Shown here piece after piece: positions 1 to 9,820 of a stretch of 64,000 nt of DNA. The translations under genes and the position numbers were made by a program. The stretch spans positions 1 to 64,000 of the forward strand of contig CALIIC010000115.1 in the NCBI GenBank assembly GCA_938020445.1, given 5' to 3'. Each line of letters starts with the position of its first letter. Position 1 is the stretch's first letter. The notes under the pieces were generated by a model, which made no database searches, was not told the origin of the DNA, and saw nothing but the letters and a program-made list of their open reading frames with translations. Source of the stretch: an uncultured Flavobacteriaceae bacterium. Lineage in GTDB: Bacteria; Bacteroidota; Bacteroidia; Flavobacteriales; Flavobacteriaceae.

Positions 1-2663
1 AATTGCCCACAGGCGGAACCAGCGGCCAGGTCCTTTCAACGGACGGCAGTGGAACCTATACCTGGATCAACGACGACGGCGGAGCGGATACCCAGGACCT
101 TTCGATCGATGCGGCCGGAACGACCATTTCCTTGGTCGACGGTGGTTCGGTAACGGTGGATGTGGACGATGCGGATGCCGATGCGACCAACGAGATCCAG
201 ACCTTGTCCCAGACCGGAACCAATGTTACCCTTTCCAATGGAGGAGGTGCGATTTCCGTTGCGGACAATGACAACGATTCAACGAACGAAATAGAATTAC
301 CGACAGGTGGAACGAGCGGCCAGGTCCTTTCAACGGACGGCAGCGGAACCTATACCTGGATCAACGACGACGGCGGAGCGGATACCCAGGACCTTTCGAT
401 CGATGCTGCGGGAACGACCATTTCTTTGGTAGACGGTGGTTCGGTGACGGTGGACGTGGACGATGCGGATGCGGATGCGACCAACGAGATCCAGACCTTG
501 TCCCAGACCGGAACGAACGTAACCCTTTCCAATGGAGGAGGTGCCATTTCGGTTGCGGACAATGACAACGATTCAACAAACGAGATAGAATTGCCAACAG
601 GTGGTACCAATGGCCAGGTCCTTTCGACCGATGGCAGCGGAACCTACACCTGGATCAACGACGACGGCGGAGCGGATACCCAGGACCTTTCGATCGATGC
701 GGCCGGAACGACCATTTCCTTGGTCGACGGTGGTTCGGTAACGGTGGATGTGGACGATGCCGATGCCGATGCGACCAACGAGATCCAGACCTTGTCCCAG
801 ACCGGAACCAATGTTACCCTTTCCAATGGAGGAGGTGCGATTTCCGTTGCGGACAATGACAACGATTCAACAAACGAAATAGAATTGCCAACAGGTGGCA
901 CCAATGGCCAGGTCCTTTCAACGGACGGCAGCGGAACCTACACCTGGATCAACGACGACGGCGGAGCGGATACCCAGGACCTTTCGATCGATGCGGCCGG
1001 AACGACCATCTCCCTAGTTGACGGTGGTTCGGTAACGGTGGATGTGGACGATGCGGATGCAGATGCGACCAACGAGATCCAGACCTTGTCCCAGACCGGA
1101 ACCAATGTTACCCTTTCCAACGGAGGAGGTGCCATTTCGGTTGCGGACAATGACAACGATTCAACAAACGAAATAGAATTGCCTACAGGTGGAACCAATG
1201 GCCAGGTCCTTTCAACGGACGGTAGCGGGACCTATACCTGGATCAACGACGACGGCGGAGCGGATACGCAGGACCTTTCGATCGATGCGACCGGAACGAC
1301 CATCTCCTTGGTAGACGGTGGTTCGGTGACGGTGGACGTGGACGATGCGGATGCAGACCCAACAAACGAAATTGAACTTCCAACAGGTGGAACGAGCGGC
1401 CAGGTCCTTTCGACCGATGGCAGCGGAACCTACACCTGGATCAACGACAACGGCGGAGCGGATACCCAAGATCTTTCGATCGATGCGGCCGGAACGACCA
1501 TCTCCTTAGTTGACGGCGGTTCGGTGACGGTTGATGTGGACGATGCCGATGCAGACGCGTCCAACGAATTACAGGATTTAAACTTAGATGTCAATAATAT
1601 TTTAACCTTAAGCAATCCGGCAACTCCGGGCAATCAAGTAGATTTATCAGGCTTGCTAAATACAAATTTGGCAACAGATAATTTAACTCAAGATGCAGAG
1701 ACTAGAACCTATGATATGAATGCGCAAGATTTGACATTCACCAATGGTTCTTTTGGAATTGGAACAACAAATCCGGCTGGGACATTAGACGTACAGAGCG
1801 CAGTGAACCAGGATGCATTTCGGTTTACACAAACAAATGTGACAACAGGTGAACGCGATGTGTTTACCATTATTGATCAAGATGGTGGTGGCGGAGGTCA
1901 GGATGAAAGTTCTGTATTGAAAGTGCTTAAAAGCGGAAACATAAATACTGGGGATAATGGTTTTAGTCTTATTGAATTGGCTAGTACCGGAACCGATCCA
2001 GGTGATAGTAAATATTGGATATCAGGAAGAACCAGCGACGAAGGGGCTGTGAAATGGGGTGTTGACATTACCGACAATGATTATTGGTCGGAAGGCGGAA
2101 TTCTCCTTGGTGCTACCGGTGCCGACGGAGGGACCTATAGCGGTGGTACTTTTAGGGTCGAAGCTGATGGTGATACAGGCGTTGGTACCACTACGCCAGA
2201 CGCTCGTTTAGATGTAGAAGGTGGTGCAGTTCGTTTTACCGATTATGCAGCAGCTACCACACCTTATGAGAATTCATCTGCCGATTATTTATTGGCTACA
2301 GATGCCGAAGGTGACGTAGTGCAGGTAAATTCAGTTAAGTCCTCTCGTATTTTCTATCCGCCGTCCATTGCAATTGATGCATCGGTAGATGTGGTAGGAG
2401 CTACAAAAGACCTGTATCAGGAATATGTAAATCAATATGCGCCGACAACAGCACCTTATACAGATACATTTGTAGCAAGTTCTGGAGCGCCAGGGGCCAT
2501 TCCTACCTATGACTCGGATGAGTTGTATTACTATGTAACCTATTACGACCCTACGGTTTTCGATAACGTAAGTATCAGTAATACAGGAGTAATGACATAT
2601 GATATTATCGATCAACCGGCAGATTACAACTCATTGATCAATGTGGTCTTTGTGGTAAGATAG
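1..2663 (+). CDS. Secreted repeat protein, 5' end outside window
   Basis: The frame is open to the left edge (the first two bases complete a Glu codon of the repeat), so the true start and signal peptide lie upstream. At least 887 residues are visible. Residues up to about 522 are tandem 98-residue units rich in Asp, Gly and Thr; the rest is unique and includes two short GIGTTNP / GVGTTTP motifs (near 1756 and 2180) of the kind seen in bacteroidotal surface proteins and phage fibre-like proteins. The end (around FVVR) shows no recognisable T9SS C-terminal domain. It is followed after 27 bases by a calcium-repeat protein and then a PorP/SprF protein, so an exported adhesin or filament is the likely role (inference). 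The repeat part is visibly GC-richer than the unique tail. Confidence 0.75.
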   Translation, partial: LPTGGTSGQVLSTDGSGTYTWINDDGGADTQDLSIDAAGTTISLVDGGSVTVDVDDADADATNEIQTLSQTGTNVTLSNGGGAISVADNDNDSTNEIELPTGGTSGQVLSTDGSGTYTWINDDGGADTQDLSIDAAGTTISLVDGGSVTVDVDDADADATNEIQTLSQTGTNVTLSNGGGAISVADNDNDSTNEIELPTGGTNGQVLSTDGSGTYTWINDDGGADTQDLSIDAAGTTISLVDGGSVTVDVDDADADATNEIQTLSQTGTNVTLSNGGGAISVADNDNDSTNEIELPTGGTNGQVLSTDGSGTYTWINDDGGADTQDLSIDAAGTTISLVDGGSVTVDVDDADADATNEIQTLSQTGTNVTLSNGGGAISVADNDNDSTNEIELPTGGTNGQVLSTDGSGTYTWINDDGGADTQDLSIDATGTTISLVDGGSVTVDVDDADADPTNEIELPTGGTSGQVLSTDGSGTYTWINDNGGADTQDLSIDAAGTTISLVDGGSVTVDVDDADADASNELQDLNLDVNNILTLSNPATPGNQVDLSGLLNTNLATDNLTQDAETRTYDMNAQDLTFTNGSFGIGTTNPAGTLDVQSAVNQDAFRFTQTNVTTGERDVFTIIDQDGGGGGQDESSVLKVLKSGNINTGDNGFSLIELASTGTDPGDSKYWISGRTSDEGAVKWGVDITDNDYWSEGGILLGATGADGGTYSGGTFRVEADGDTGVGTTTPDARLDVEGGAVRFTDYAAATTPYENSSADYLLATDAEGDVVQVNSVKSSRIFYPPSIAIDASVDVVGATKDLYQEYVNQYAPTTAPYTDTFVASSGAPGAIPTYDSDELYYYVTYYDPTVFDNVSISNTGVMTYDIIDQPADYNSLINVVFVVR
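3..1568 (+). repeat. Tandem 294-bp coding repeats (98 aa units)
   Basis: Units start at 3, 297, 591, 885, 1179 and 1377. Units 1-4 are full length (294 bp). Unit 5 is 198 bp and lacks 32 residues, joining DADAD directly to a TNEIE end. Unit 6 follows the consensus to about 1568 and then leaves it. The units differ mainly at synonymous sites, plus S/N in the TSGQ/TNGQ position. The array enters from the left edge, so the total copy number is unknown. Confidence 0.95.
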
Positions 2664-2690
2664 ACAATCGCAAAAAGCGTTCGTATAAAA

Positions 2691-4712
2691 TTGGACTCGA
2701 AAACCACATATAAAAAACTGCTCCTCAGCTTTGTTGTTACATTGCTGGGGATTGTTGTGTCAAATGCACAATATCTATTGCAAGCACCCAATAGCGGTGA
2801 TGAAGGCAATTATAGATGGTATGAAGCGTCGGATACGGCGACTGTTTTAGGTACGGATTTCTTTTTGGAAGTTGCCCAACAAGGGGTTTATTTTGCGACC
2901 TATGATGGTACACTCTGTGGTTCTAATGCCACAGGTTATTTTATCGTAACCAATTGCAACGCTCCCTTCAATGAGGTTACATTGGATATAACCGCTAACA
3001 TTGACTTAAGTTCTGGGGCTACCTTGAGCTGGAATCCTGCAGTTACAGGAGATCAGACTAGACCAACCGTGGTTGCTACACAAACCGTTACTCGCTACAC
3101 GGCGACTATTACCAAGGCTGGCAATAGCAGCAGTCTTCCCAATTTTACAGTAGTATGTATTAATGAGGCAGCCAACTTGGTAGATGACCTGGTCACTACC
3201 GATGAGGATGTATCTGTAGTCGTTGCTATTTTTGATAATGATTCGGACCTGCCTACTGCGGGATCCCTTACAACAACAGATCCCGCAAACGGAACAGTAA
3301 CTATTGATAACAACGGAACCCCTAACGATCCAACCGATGACATTGTAACCTATATTCCCGATGCTGATTACAACGGGCCTGATTCATTTGATTATACCAT
3401 ATGTAATACGTTCGGAGATTGTAGTACCGCTACAGTAACCATTGATGTACTTCCAATAGTAGACGCTATTGATGATTCGGTGGCCACAACTGAAGATACT
3501 CCTGTAACAATAGCTATTCTTGCAAATGATAACGACTTGCCCACTACAGGATCATTAACGACAACAAATGCTGCGAATGGTACGGTAGTTATGAATGATA
3601 ATGGTACACCCAACGATCCTTCGGATGATACGGTTACCTATACTCCTAATAATGGTTTTATAGGAACAGATAGCTTTACCTACACCATTTGTGACGCGTT
3701 GGGGAATTGTAGTACCGCAACGGTATTCATAACAGTGGTGGTGTCTAACTCCATTGATTTGGATTCAGATGATGACGGCATTGTGGATAGTTTTGAAGAC
3801 CTCAATTTGGACGGAGATAATAACCCGGCCACCAATCCCACTGATTCCGACGGTGATGGTCACCCAGATTATCTCGATATCGATAGTGATGATGATGGTA
3901 TTCCAGATAACGTAGAAGCACAGGCAACAGCCATTTACATTGCTCCAAGTGGGCAAGATACCAATGGAAACGGACTTGATGATATATACGAAATGGGCGG
4001 CACTCTTGGCTTATTTCCGGTGGATACTGATGGTGATAATTTACCTGATTACTTGGATTCGGACAGTGATAATGATAACGTGCCCGATGCTATTGAGGCA
4101 CATGATTACAATCAAGATGGTATTCCAGATGTTACCTATATCGGGTCGGATAAAGATAACGATGGGTTGGATGATGGGTACGAAGGAGCTGAAAGTATTG
4201 ATGCCGATGTGAACGATGAAATCAACGACCCATTCAATGATTTACCAAATACGGATGGCGATTCGGAATCAGATTATAGGGATGTTGACGATGATGGAGA
4301 CGGTATTATGACTGCTGATGAAGATGTCAATAGAGACGGGAATTATGCCAATGATGATAGCGATAGCGACGGTATTCCTGAATACTTAGAACCAAATGCA
4401 AGCGAAGATGTAGTAGAAATCTTTAATGTGATTACACCAAATGGAGATGGGGTACATGATGTATTAACGATAGCGGGGCTTGAGAATTTTCCCGATAATA
4501 CACTTAAAATCTTTAACAGATGGGGCGTATTGGTGTATACCACAAACGCTTATAATACCGAAGGAAATGTTTTTGATGGTACCTCGGAAGGCAGGGTTAC
4601 CGTGAATCAAGAAAGACAATTACCAGTGGGTACATACTTCTATATTTTGGAGTATGCAGACGCCACGGGAACCGTATTGACGAAATCAGGATACCTATAT
4701 ATAAATAGATAA
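2691..4712 (+). CDS. T9SS-exported calcium-repeat protein, gliding-type CTD
   Basis: 673 residues. A TTG start is chosen because there is no in-frame ATG before the clear signal peptide ([13 protein letters not shown], ending near SNAQ). Domains in order: an unassigned N-terminal region; two Ig/cadherin-like modules of about 95 residues at about 165-350, each with a TTEDT/TTDED start and an FDYTIC/FTYTIC end; an acidic thrombospondin-type-3-like stretch of DxDxDG calcium-binding loops at about 355-580; and a gliding-motility-associated C-terminal domain at about 583-673 with [19 protein letters not shown] and LPVGTYFY. That domain is the type B T9SS sorting signal. The PorP/SprF gene begins 2 bases after the stop, which fits the known dependence of type B substrates on a partner of that family. 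The C-terminal half is a paralogue of the protein at 6135-9629. Confidence 0.88.
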   Translation: MDSKTTYKKLLLSFVVTLLGIVVSNAQYLLQAPNSGDEGNYRWYEASDTATVLGTDFFLEVAQQGVYFATYDGTLCGSNATGYFIVTNCNAPFNEVTLDITANIDLSSGATLSWNPAVTGDQTRPTVVATQTVTRYTATITKAGNSSSLPNFTVVCINEAANLVDDLVTTDEDVSVVVAIFDNDSDLPTAGSLTTTDPANGTVTIDNNGTPNDPTDDIVTYIPDADYNGPDSFDYTICNTFGDCSTATVTIDVLPIVDAIDDSVATTEDTPVTIAILANDNDLPTTGSLTTTNAANGTVVMNDNGTPNDPSDDTVTYTPNNGFIGTDSFTYTICDALGNCSTATVFITVVVSNSIDLDSDDDGIVDSFEDLNLDGDNNPATNPTDSDGDGHPDYLDIDSDDDGIPDNVEAQATAIYIAPSGQDTNGNGLDDIYEMGGTLGLFPVDTDGDNLPDYLDSDSDNDNVPDAIEAHDYNQDGIPDVTYIGSDKDNDGLDDGYEGAESIDADVNDEINDPFNDLPNTDGDSESDYRDVDDDGDGIMTADEDVNRDGNYANDDSDSDGIPEYLEPNASEDVVEIFNVITPNGDGVHDVLTIAGLENFPDNTLKIFNRWGVLVYTTNAYNTEGNVFDGTSEGRVTVNQERQLPVGTYFYILEYADATGTVLTKSGYLYINR

Positions 4713-4714
4713 AA

Positions 4715-5671
4715 ATGACCATTGTAAACGCAGCATATAACCGCAAACGACTTCTATTGGCCTTCGGCGTATTTATTTTCTTGATGGCTACTCAAGGGAT
4801 TCTAGCACAACAAGATGCACAGTATACCCAGTATATGTACAATACAGTGAGCGTGAACCCAGGTTACACGGGTTCTAGAGGGCATTTGAGCATCGCGGCG
4901 TTGCATAGGTCGCAATGGGTCGGCCTGGATGGGGCTCCCGTAACGCAAACGTTTAATATTCACTCACCTATCGGGTATCGAGGGGTAGGATTGGGGCTTT
5001 CTGTAGTGAACGACCAAATTGGCCCTACTTCGGAAACCTATTTTGATGTCGATTTTTCATATACCGTATATACCTCCGATGAAGGTAGACTCAGTTTTGG
5101 GCTGAAAGCTAGCGGTCATTTGTTGGATGTTCGTTTTTCGGAGCTCAACCAATTGGCTCCTGATCAGAGTTTACAACAAGATATCGATAATAAGTTTTCT
5201 CCAAATATTGGAGCGGGGGTCTATTATCATACGCAAAGGTATTATGCAGGCTTATCGGTTCCCCGATTCTTGCAAACAACCCATTTTAAGTCAGGGGTTG
5301 CTCCTTCTACCGCGAAAGAACGAATGAATTTTTACTTTATTACAGGCTATGTGTGGGATCTTAATCCTTCTTTAAAGTTTAAGCCTACCTTGCTTACCAA
5401 AGTAGTGCAAGGTGCTCCTTTACAAGTAGACCTTTCTGCCAATTTTATGCTAAGTGAAAAATTTATATTGGGTGCCGCATACCGTTGGGATGCTGCATTT
5501 AGTGGTATGCTCGGTTTTAATATTTCAGACGGTATTTTGTTGGGAATGGCCTACGATCGGGAAACAACCGATTTGGGAAGCGCATCCTTCAATGATGGTT
5601 CGTTTGAGGTAATTCTGCGATACGACTTCATTAAAACCAAAGGAAACCTAAAATCTCCTAGATTTTTCTAG
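4715..5671 (+). CDS. PorP/SprF family type IX secretion membrane protein
   Basis: 318 residues. Signal peptide to about residue 31 (ends GILAQQ), then the family signature: QYTQYMYN, VNPGYTGSRG, RSQWVGLDGAP and TQTFNIHSP in the first 90 residues, followed by beta-strand-rich sequence ending in an aromatic residue (RFF), as expected for an outer-membrane beta-barrel. Length is normal. Members of this family bind and anchor T9SS substrates with type B C-terminal domains. The gene starts 2 bases after such a substrate, so the two are almost certainly co-transcribed and act together. No terminator-like hairpin was seen immediately after the stop. Confidence 0.93.
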   Translation: MTIVNAAYNRKRLLLAFGVFIFLMATQGILAQQDAQYTQYMYNTVSVNPGYTGSRGHLSIAALHRSQWVGLDGAPVTQTFNIHSPIGYRGVGLGLSVVNDQIGPTSETYFDVDFSYTVYTSDEGRLSFGLKASGHLLDVRFSELNQLAPDQSLQQDIDNKFSPNIGAGVYYHTQRYYAGLSVPRFLQTTHFKSGVAPSTAKERMNFYFITGYVWDLNPSLKFKPTLLTKVVQGAPLQVDLSANFMLSEKFILGAAYRWDAAFSGMLGFNISDGILLGMAYDRETTDLGSASFNDGSFEVILRYDFIKTKGNLKSPRFF

Positions 5672-5760
5672 TATACTTAACTTCTTCCATTAAGCAGTGA
5701 GCTCGTTTGGGGCATTACTGTTACTAGTATGGCCATTCCATACCATTCTTTAATGGTAGC

Positions 5761-5929
5761 TTAAAGGGCTTCCAACTTTTGTAAGGCTGTTGCCAATTTA
5801 GGCCCAGCGTTCCTTCGTCTCAATAGGTCCTGTTTTTTAAGGTTTAAAGTACTTTCCAAACAGTTTTTTACTGAGAGGCACTTCTAAATAGACAAAGCGC
5901 CTGCTTTCCCTGATGAACTTCCCAAGCTC
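5761..5929 (-). pseudogene. Possible decayed, frameshifted coding remnant
   Basis: In the 463-base gap 5672-6134 the minus strand shows two coding-like frames that abut. One runs from about 5929 to a stop at 5837-5839 and reads ELGKFIRESRRFVYLEVPLS and onward. The next, shifted by one, covers 5883-5761 and reads LKKQDLLRRRNAGPKLATAL, ending in a TAA. The shift falls at a run of six A (minus strand) near 5834-5839. The composition looks protein-like but no family was recognised and no start codon is evident. The rest of the gap holds nothing recognisable. Confidence 0.25.
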
Positions 5930-6134
5930 CTATATACCGGTTGAAAGGGTGCAAAGTATCGATGTAACTTTAGTTTTTGGAAGTGTTTAAGTATCTGATA
6001 ATTAAGTATTTAAAATATAAAGAACCTTCTGAACGAATAATTCGTTACTGATGACGTGAAAACTTTTGCAAGGAATATGAAGAGGATAATTTTGTGGTGA
6101 AAATAGTCCCAAGTACCTTAAAAGTTCCAAACTT

Positions 6135-9100
6135 ATGAAGAACTACTGCGCTTCAGTTTCAATTACGGATCTTATATCATTTTTCTGTGTGGTTTTTTGT
6201 TGTTTCATTCAAAGCACGCACGGGCAGGCCAATTCAATTAGAACGGGAGTTACCTTTAATTGGGCCGATACGCAAACAAATTTAAGTGACCCTGCAAACC
6301 TTCAATCTATTGATATTAATGGCGTTGGGTATACCACTTTTGTAGTTCCTTCTTCCTATGAAATGACGAGATTGGGATCGGGTGGCGATGGTCAAAACAA
6401 CGTCTGGGAGAATGGCTCTCGAATAATTTCTGGTAGTAATGACCCTAACTGGGCTGCCGGTGCCCTGGCTGCTTACCAATCTTTGAATTTGAACCATTAC
6501 TTTGAATCTCTAAATAACGGAGACAACTTTTGCGAAGATTATACGGCAATAGCTACCACTGACGCTCAAATACAAACAATACGGTATAGTCCAGGAATTC
6601 CCTCGAATCCCGATGGGGTGCTTGCGGTAACGGAACGTGGTGGTAACAACTGTATGTATATCGAATTCTATGGGATTCCAGTTGGAGGAGGTGCCGAACA
6701 GCTATTGGGACGTACTTTCGTTCGTAATCAAGGAAACTTAACTGGTATAAATCCACAGGCTGCTCCAACCCCTAATAGTGATTACTGGAGCAGCGGAAGA
6801 AACCACGAAAACAATCAGGTGATAGCGATAGCTCTTTACGAGTTATCCGAATTGGCTCCTGTTGGCTCCACTATAACAGCGATTCGCTATATGGGGGCTA
6901 CCAATGACCATGGCGATGGAAAGTTTTTTCTGATGCAGACCTATGCCGAGGATGATAGTCTGCGCATAAAACTGGATCGTGAAGGCAATGGGGATATTGG
7001 CGCGAACGACATGGTACCACCGGGAAGCACATATACCTTAACTTCTGGAACTGCGAATGGTATGCTAACGTTTAACCCAGATGGGACGTTCAATTATGTG
7101 CCCAATCCTGGTTTCACTGGGAATGATACCTTTGAATACGAAGTATGTTTGCCCGCTCCAAATACACATGTTTGCGATGCTGGAACCGCCATAATTGTAA
7201 TTAAACTCGAAGCAGTTTTCGACAATCTAAACGTAACACAAGATTCATCTGATAATGCTATTGCTGTACTTGATAATGATAATTTTGGAAGTTCAGGACC
7301 AAAATTGGATGGGGCTATTACAAATTTTACATTGCCCGTTAATGGTACTATAGCACTGAATAATAACGGTACCTCGGGAGATTCTTACGACGACTTTTTT
7401 ACCTATACCCCAAATACCGGCTTCAACGGAACTGATTTTTTCACTTATGAGATTACGGATGCCGGTGGGAATACAGATACTGCTTTCGTTTATGTTAGCT
7501 CGGTTTTTGATATGGATACCGATGGTATTGATGATAAAACCGACCTTGATGATGACAATGATGGGATTATCGATGCAAATGAAGCACAAGAGTGTATTAA
7601 TGATGCCTATTTTGCTTGGGAGTTCAATGCGCCCGTGGGAACCAGAACGAATGATTTTGTTGAAAATACGGCCATTACAGATTGGTTGATCACAGGGACG
7701 GATGTGATTACTACAGGTGTCGGTTTGAATGGAAATTCACCTGATTCGGAGTTACAGTTGACAAATATTGACGCTACAACCTACCAAGAGGCGATTGCTC
7801 AAAATGAGTATGTTCAACTAGGGTTTAGCACCGCAACTGGACTCATAAACCCTTTAATTGAGAGCCTTCAAGTTAAGTGGAATGAAAATTCAGGAGGTAC
7901 TTTTATCGGCAATTCATACGATATGGCCATAGCAATATCAAAAGATAATTTTACCACCTCCATTGTACTTTACTCCGATATTCAGGTGCATTATCCTACC
8001 AATGGTATATCGGAAACGTTTGATTTGCTTCCCTTCGGAACAACCTTCAATTTAGAAGAAAATACAGCTTATGAAATTCGGGTGTATGTGTATAATCAAT
8101 TAAATAATGGGAATGTATCCTACTCTGTATTTGATGATTTTACGGTAAACATTTCCGCGTGTTTGGAACAAAATAACGACGGAGACGGTATTCCTGATCA
8201 TTTAGATGAAGATAGTGATAATGATGGTTGTTTTGACGTTACGGAAGCAGGCCATTTAGATGACGATGATGACGGCTATTTAGGTAGCGCTCCCTTAACT
8301 GTCGATGCAAGTGGTGTAGTTACAGGTCAAGGTGGTTATACGGGTAATAATTCAAATGTAACAACTGGCCACCAATTGATAACCTTTACTACTTCCCCAA
8401 TTGACCAGCGTATCGGCATTGGGGACAGTGCTTCGTTTTCAGCAACCGTTACTGGATCAGGAACTACATATCAATGGGAAGTAAGTACCAATGAAGGCCT
8501 CACTTGGAGCTCGGTTGTTGATGATACCTTCTATTCGGGAGCAACCACAAATATGCTATCATTGGTTAATGTGCCGGTAACAGCAAACACAAATGACTAT
8601 CGACTGGTGGTTACCGACCCAAATAATCCATGTATTCCAAATTACTTTTCAGATAGTGCCGATTTATCGGTACAGTTAAATGATTTGGATAGTGATAATG
8701 ACGGAATCTTGGACAGTGTGGAAGATATGAATGTGGATGGTGATAATGACCCGACAACCAATAGTACCGATACCGACAATGATACTTTTCCCGATTACTT
8801 GGATATAGATAGTGACAACGATGGCATTCCGGATAATGTGGAAGCGCAACTGACCTCTACCTATCTGGCTCCCAGTACTATTGATGCAAACAACAATGGT
8901 TTGGACGATGCCTATGAGGGCAATGGTACTTTGGGTTTAACCCCTGTGAATACCGATGGTGCCGATCTACCGGATTATAGAGATGAAGATAGTGACAATG
9001 ACAACGTACCTGACAATGTTGAGGCCCATGATCATGACCATAACGGCGCACCCGAAGTGATAATTATTGGTTCTGATAAGGATGATGACGGTCTCGATGA

Positions 9101-9629
9101 TGGTTTTGAAGGGATGGAAGTAATTGATGCGGATGTAAATGATGAAATAAACGATCCGATGAGCTACCTTCCCAATACCGATGGGGACAATGAATCTGAT
9201 TATCGTGATCTAGATGATGATAATGACGGAATACCCACAGCTGAAGAAGATGGCAACGGAGATGGTATCTATCACAATGATGATGTGGATAATGATGGTA
9301 TGCCAGATTATTTAGAAGGCAATTTACCCGAAGTAGTGGTATATAATGTTGTAACCCCGAATGGGGATGGGGTACATGATTCCCTGACCATTACTGGCCT
9401 CGAGAGTCGACCTAACAATACAATCAATATTTATAATCGATGGGGTGTATTGATATATTCGACAAGTTCTTACAACAGCGCGAATAACACCTTCGACGGT
9501 TCTTCCCAAGGAAGATCCACGGTTAAAGAAGAGGGGAATCTTCCCGTCGGCACCTATTATTATAGGCTCAACTATGAGGATTTGGATGGTGCGAGCAAAC
9601 AACTTAGTGGCTATTTGTATCTCAACTGA
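6135..9629 (+). CDS. Large T9SS-exported calcium-repeat protein
   Basis: 1164 residues with a signal peptide ending near STHGQ (about 30). Order: a unique N-terminal module (about 32-270); two Ig/cadherin-like modules (about 272-458); a short DxDxDG calcium stretch (459-486); a unique beta-rich module (about 490-680) that could be carbohydrate-binding-like (inference); a second calcium stretch (about 680-725); an Ig-like module with YQWEVSTN (about 745-835); a long calcium-repeat region (about 840-1070); and a gliding-type C-terminal domain with [19 protein letters not shown] and LPVGTYYY. The last 330 residues are a clear paralogue of the 2691-4712 product. No PorP/SprF gene follows it here, so it may share the one at 4715. 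A hairpin terminator follows. Confidence 0.88.
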   Translation: MKNYCASVSITDLISFFCVVFCCFIQSTHGQANSIRTGVTFNWADTQTNLSDPANLQSIDINGVGYTTFVVPSSYEMTRLGSGGDGQNNVWENGSRIISGSNDPNWAAGALAAYQSLNLNHYFESLNNGDNFCEDYTAIATTDAQIQTIRYSPGIPSNPDGVLAVTERGGNNCMYIEFYGIPVGGGAEQLLGRTFVRNQGNLTGINPQAAPTPNSDYWSSGRNHENNQVIAIALYELSELAPVGSTITAIRYMGATNDHGDGKFFLMQTYAEDDSLRIKLDREGNGDIGANDMVPPGSTYTLTSGTANGMLTFNPDGTFNYVPNPGFTGNDTFEYEVCLPAPNTHVCDAGTAIIVIKLEAVFDNLNVTQDSSDNAIAVLDNDNFGSSGPKLDGAITNFTLPVNGTIALNNNGTSGDSYDDFFTYTPNTGFNGTDFFTYEITDAGGNTDTAFVYVSSVFDMDTDGIDDKTDLDDDNDGIIDANEAQECINDAYFAWEFNAPVGTRTNDFVENTAITDWLITGTDVITTGVGLNGNSPDSELQLTNIDATTYQEAIAQNEYVQLGFSTATGLINPLIESLQVKWNENSGGTFIGNSYDMAIAISKDNFTTSIVLYSDIQVHYPTNGISETFDLLPFGTTFNLEENTAYEIRVYVYNQLNNGNVSYSVFDDFTVNISACLEQNNDGDGIPDHLDEDSDNDGCFDVTEAGHLDDDDDGYLGSAPLTVDASGVVTGQGGYTGNNSNVTTGHQLITFTTSPIDQRIGIGDSASFSATVTGSGTTYQWEVSTNEGLTWSSVVDDTFYSGATTNMLSLVNVPVTANTNDYRLVVTDPNNPCIPNYFSDSADLSVQLNDLDSDNDGILDSVEDMNVDGDNDPTTNSTDTDNDTFPDYLDIDSDNDGIPDNVEAQLTSTYLAPSTIDANNNGLDDAYEGNGTLGLTPVNTDGADLPDYRDEDSDNDNVPDNVEAHDHDHNGAPEVIIIGSDKDDDGLDDGFEGMEVIDADVNDEINDPMSYLPNTDGDNESDYRDLDDDNDGIPTAEEDGNGDGIYHNDDVDNDGMPDYLEGNLPEVVVYNVVTPNGDGVHDSLTITGLESRPNNTINIYNRWGVLIYSTSSYNSANNTFDGSSQGRSTVKEEGNLPVGTYYYRLNYEDLDGASKQLSGYLYLN

Positions 9630-9654
9630 TTCCTAACTATAGTAACCAATGAAT

Positions 9655-9692
9655 AAGCGCTTCAAAACAATTGTCTTGAGGCGTTTACTTTT
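9655..9692 (+). terminator. Rho-independent terminator after the 6135 gene
   Basis: Stem of 11 pairs with two G-T wobbles: AAGCGCTTCAA (9655-9665) with TTGAGGCGTTT (9676-9686), loop of 10 bases, then a run of six T starting at 9689. Confidence 0.7.
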
Positions 9693-9766
9693 TTAAGGTA
9701 AATTTCGGTTGGTTTTCGTGCTTCTTAGAATTTGACAATGTTCCGCATTATTAGACCGAAAGGTGT

Positions 9767-9774
9767 TATTTTTG
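9767..9774 (+). promoter_or_regulatory. Bacteroidota -7 box upstream of idi operon
   Basis: TATTTTTG matches the TAnnTTTG consensus, 46 bases before the TTG start of idi and just after the preceding terminator. No well-spaced -33 TTG is seen, so the call rests on the -7 box alone. Confidence 0.45.
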
Positions 9775-9820
9775 CTTTGCTTGGGAAAGATTTTAATTTC
9801 CTTATGAAAAAGATGATAAT

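Noticed and set aside
350-1198. Regularly spaced 86-codon minus-strand frames in the repeat array
   Set aside because: They repeat with the 294-bp period and are antisense shadows of the repeat gene.
3-1382. Repeated LPTGG motif resembling a sortase LPxTG signal
   Set aside because: It recurs once per 98-residue unit inside the protein, is not followed by a membrane anchor, and the organism is Gram-negative with T9SS.
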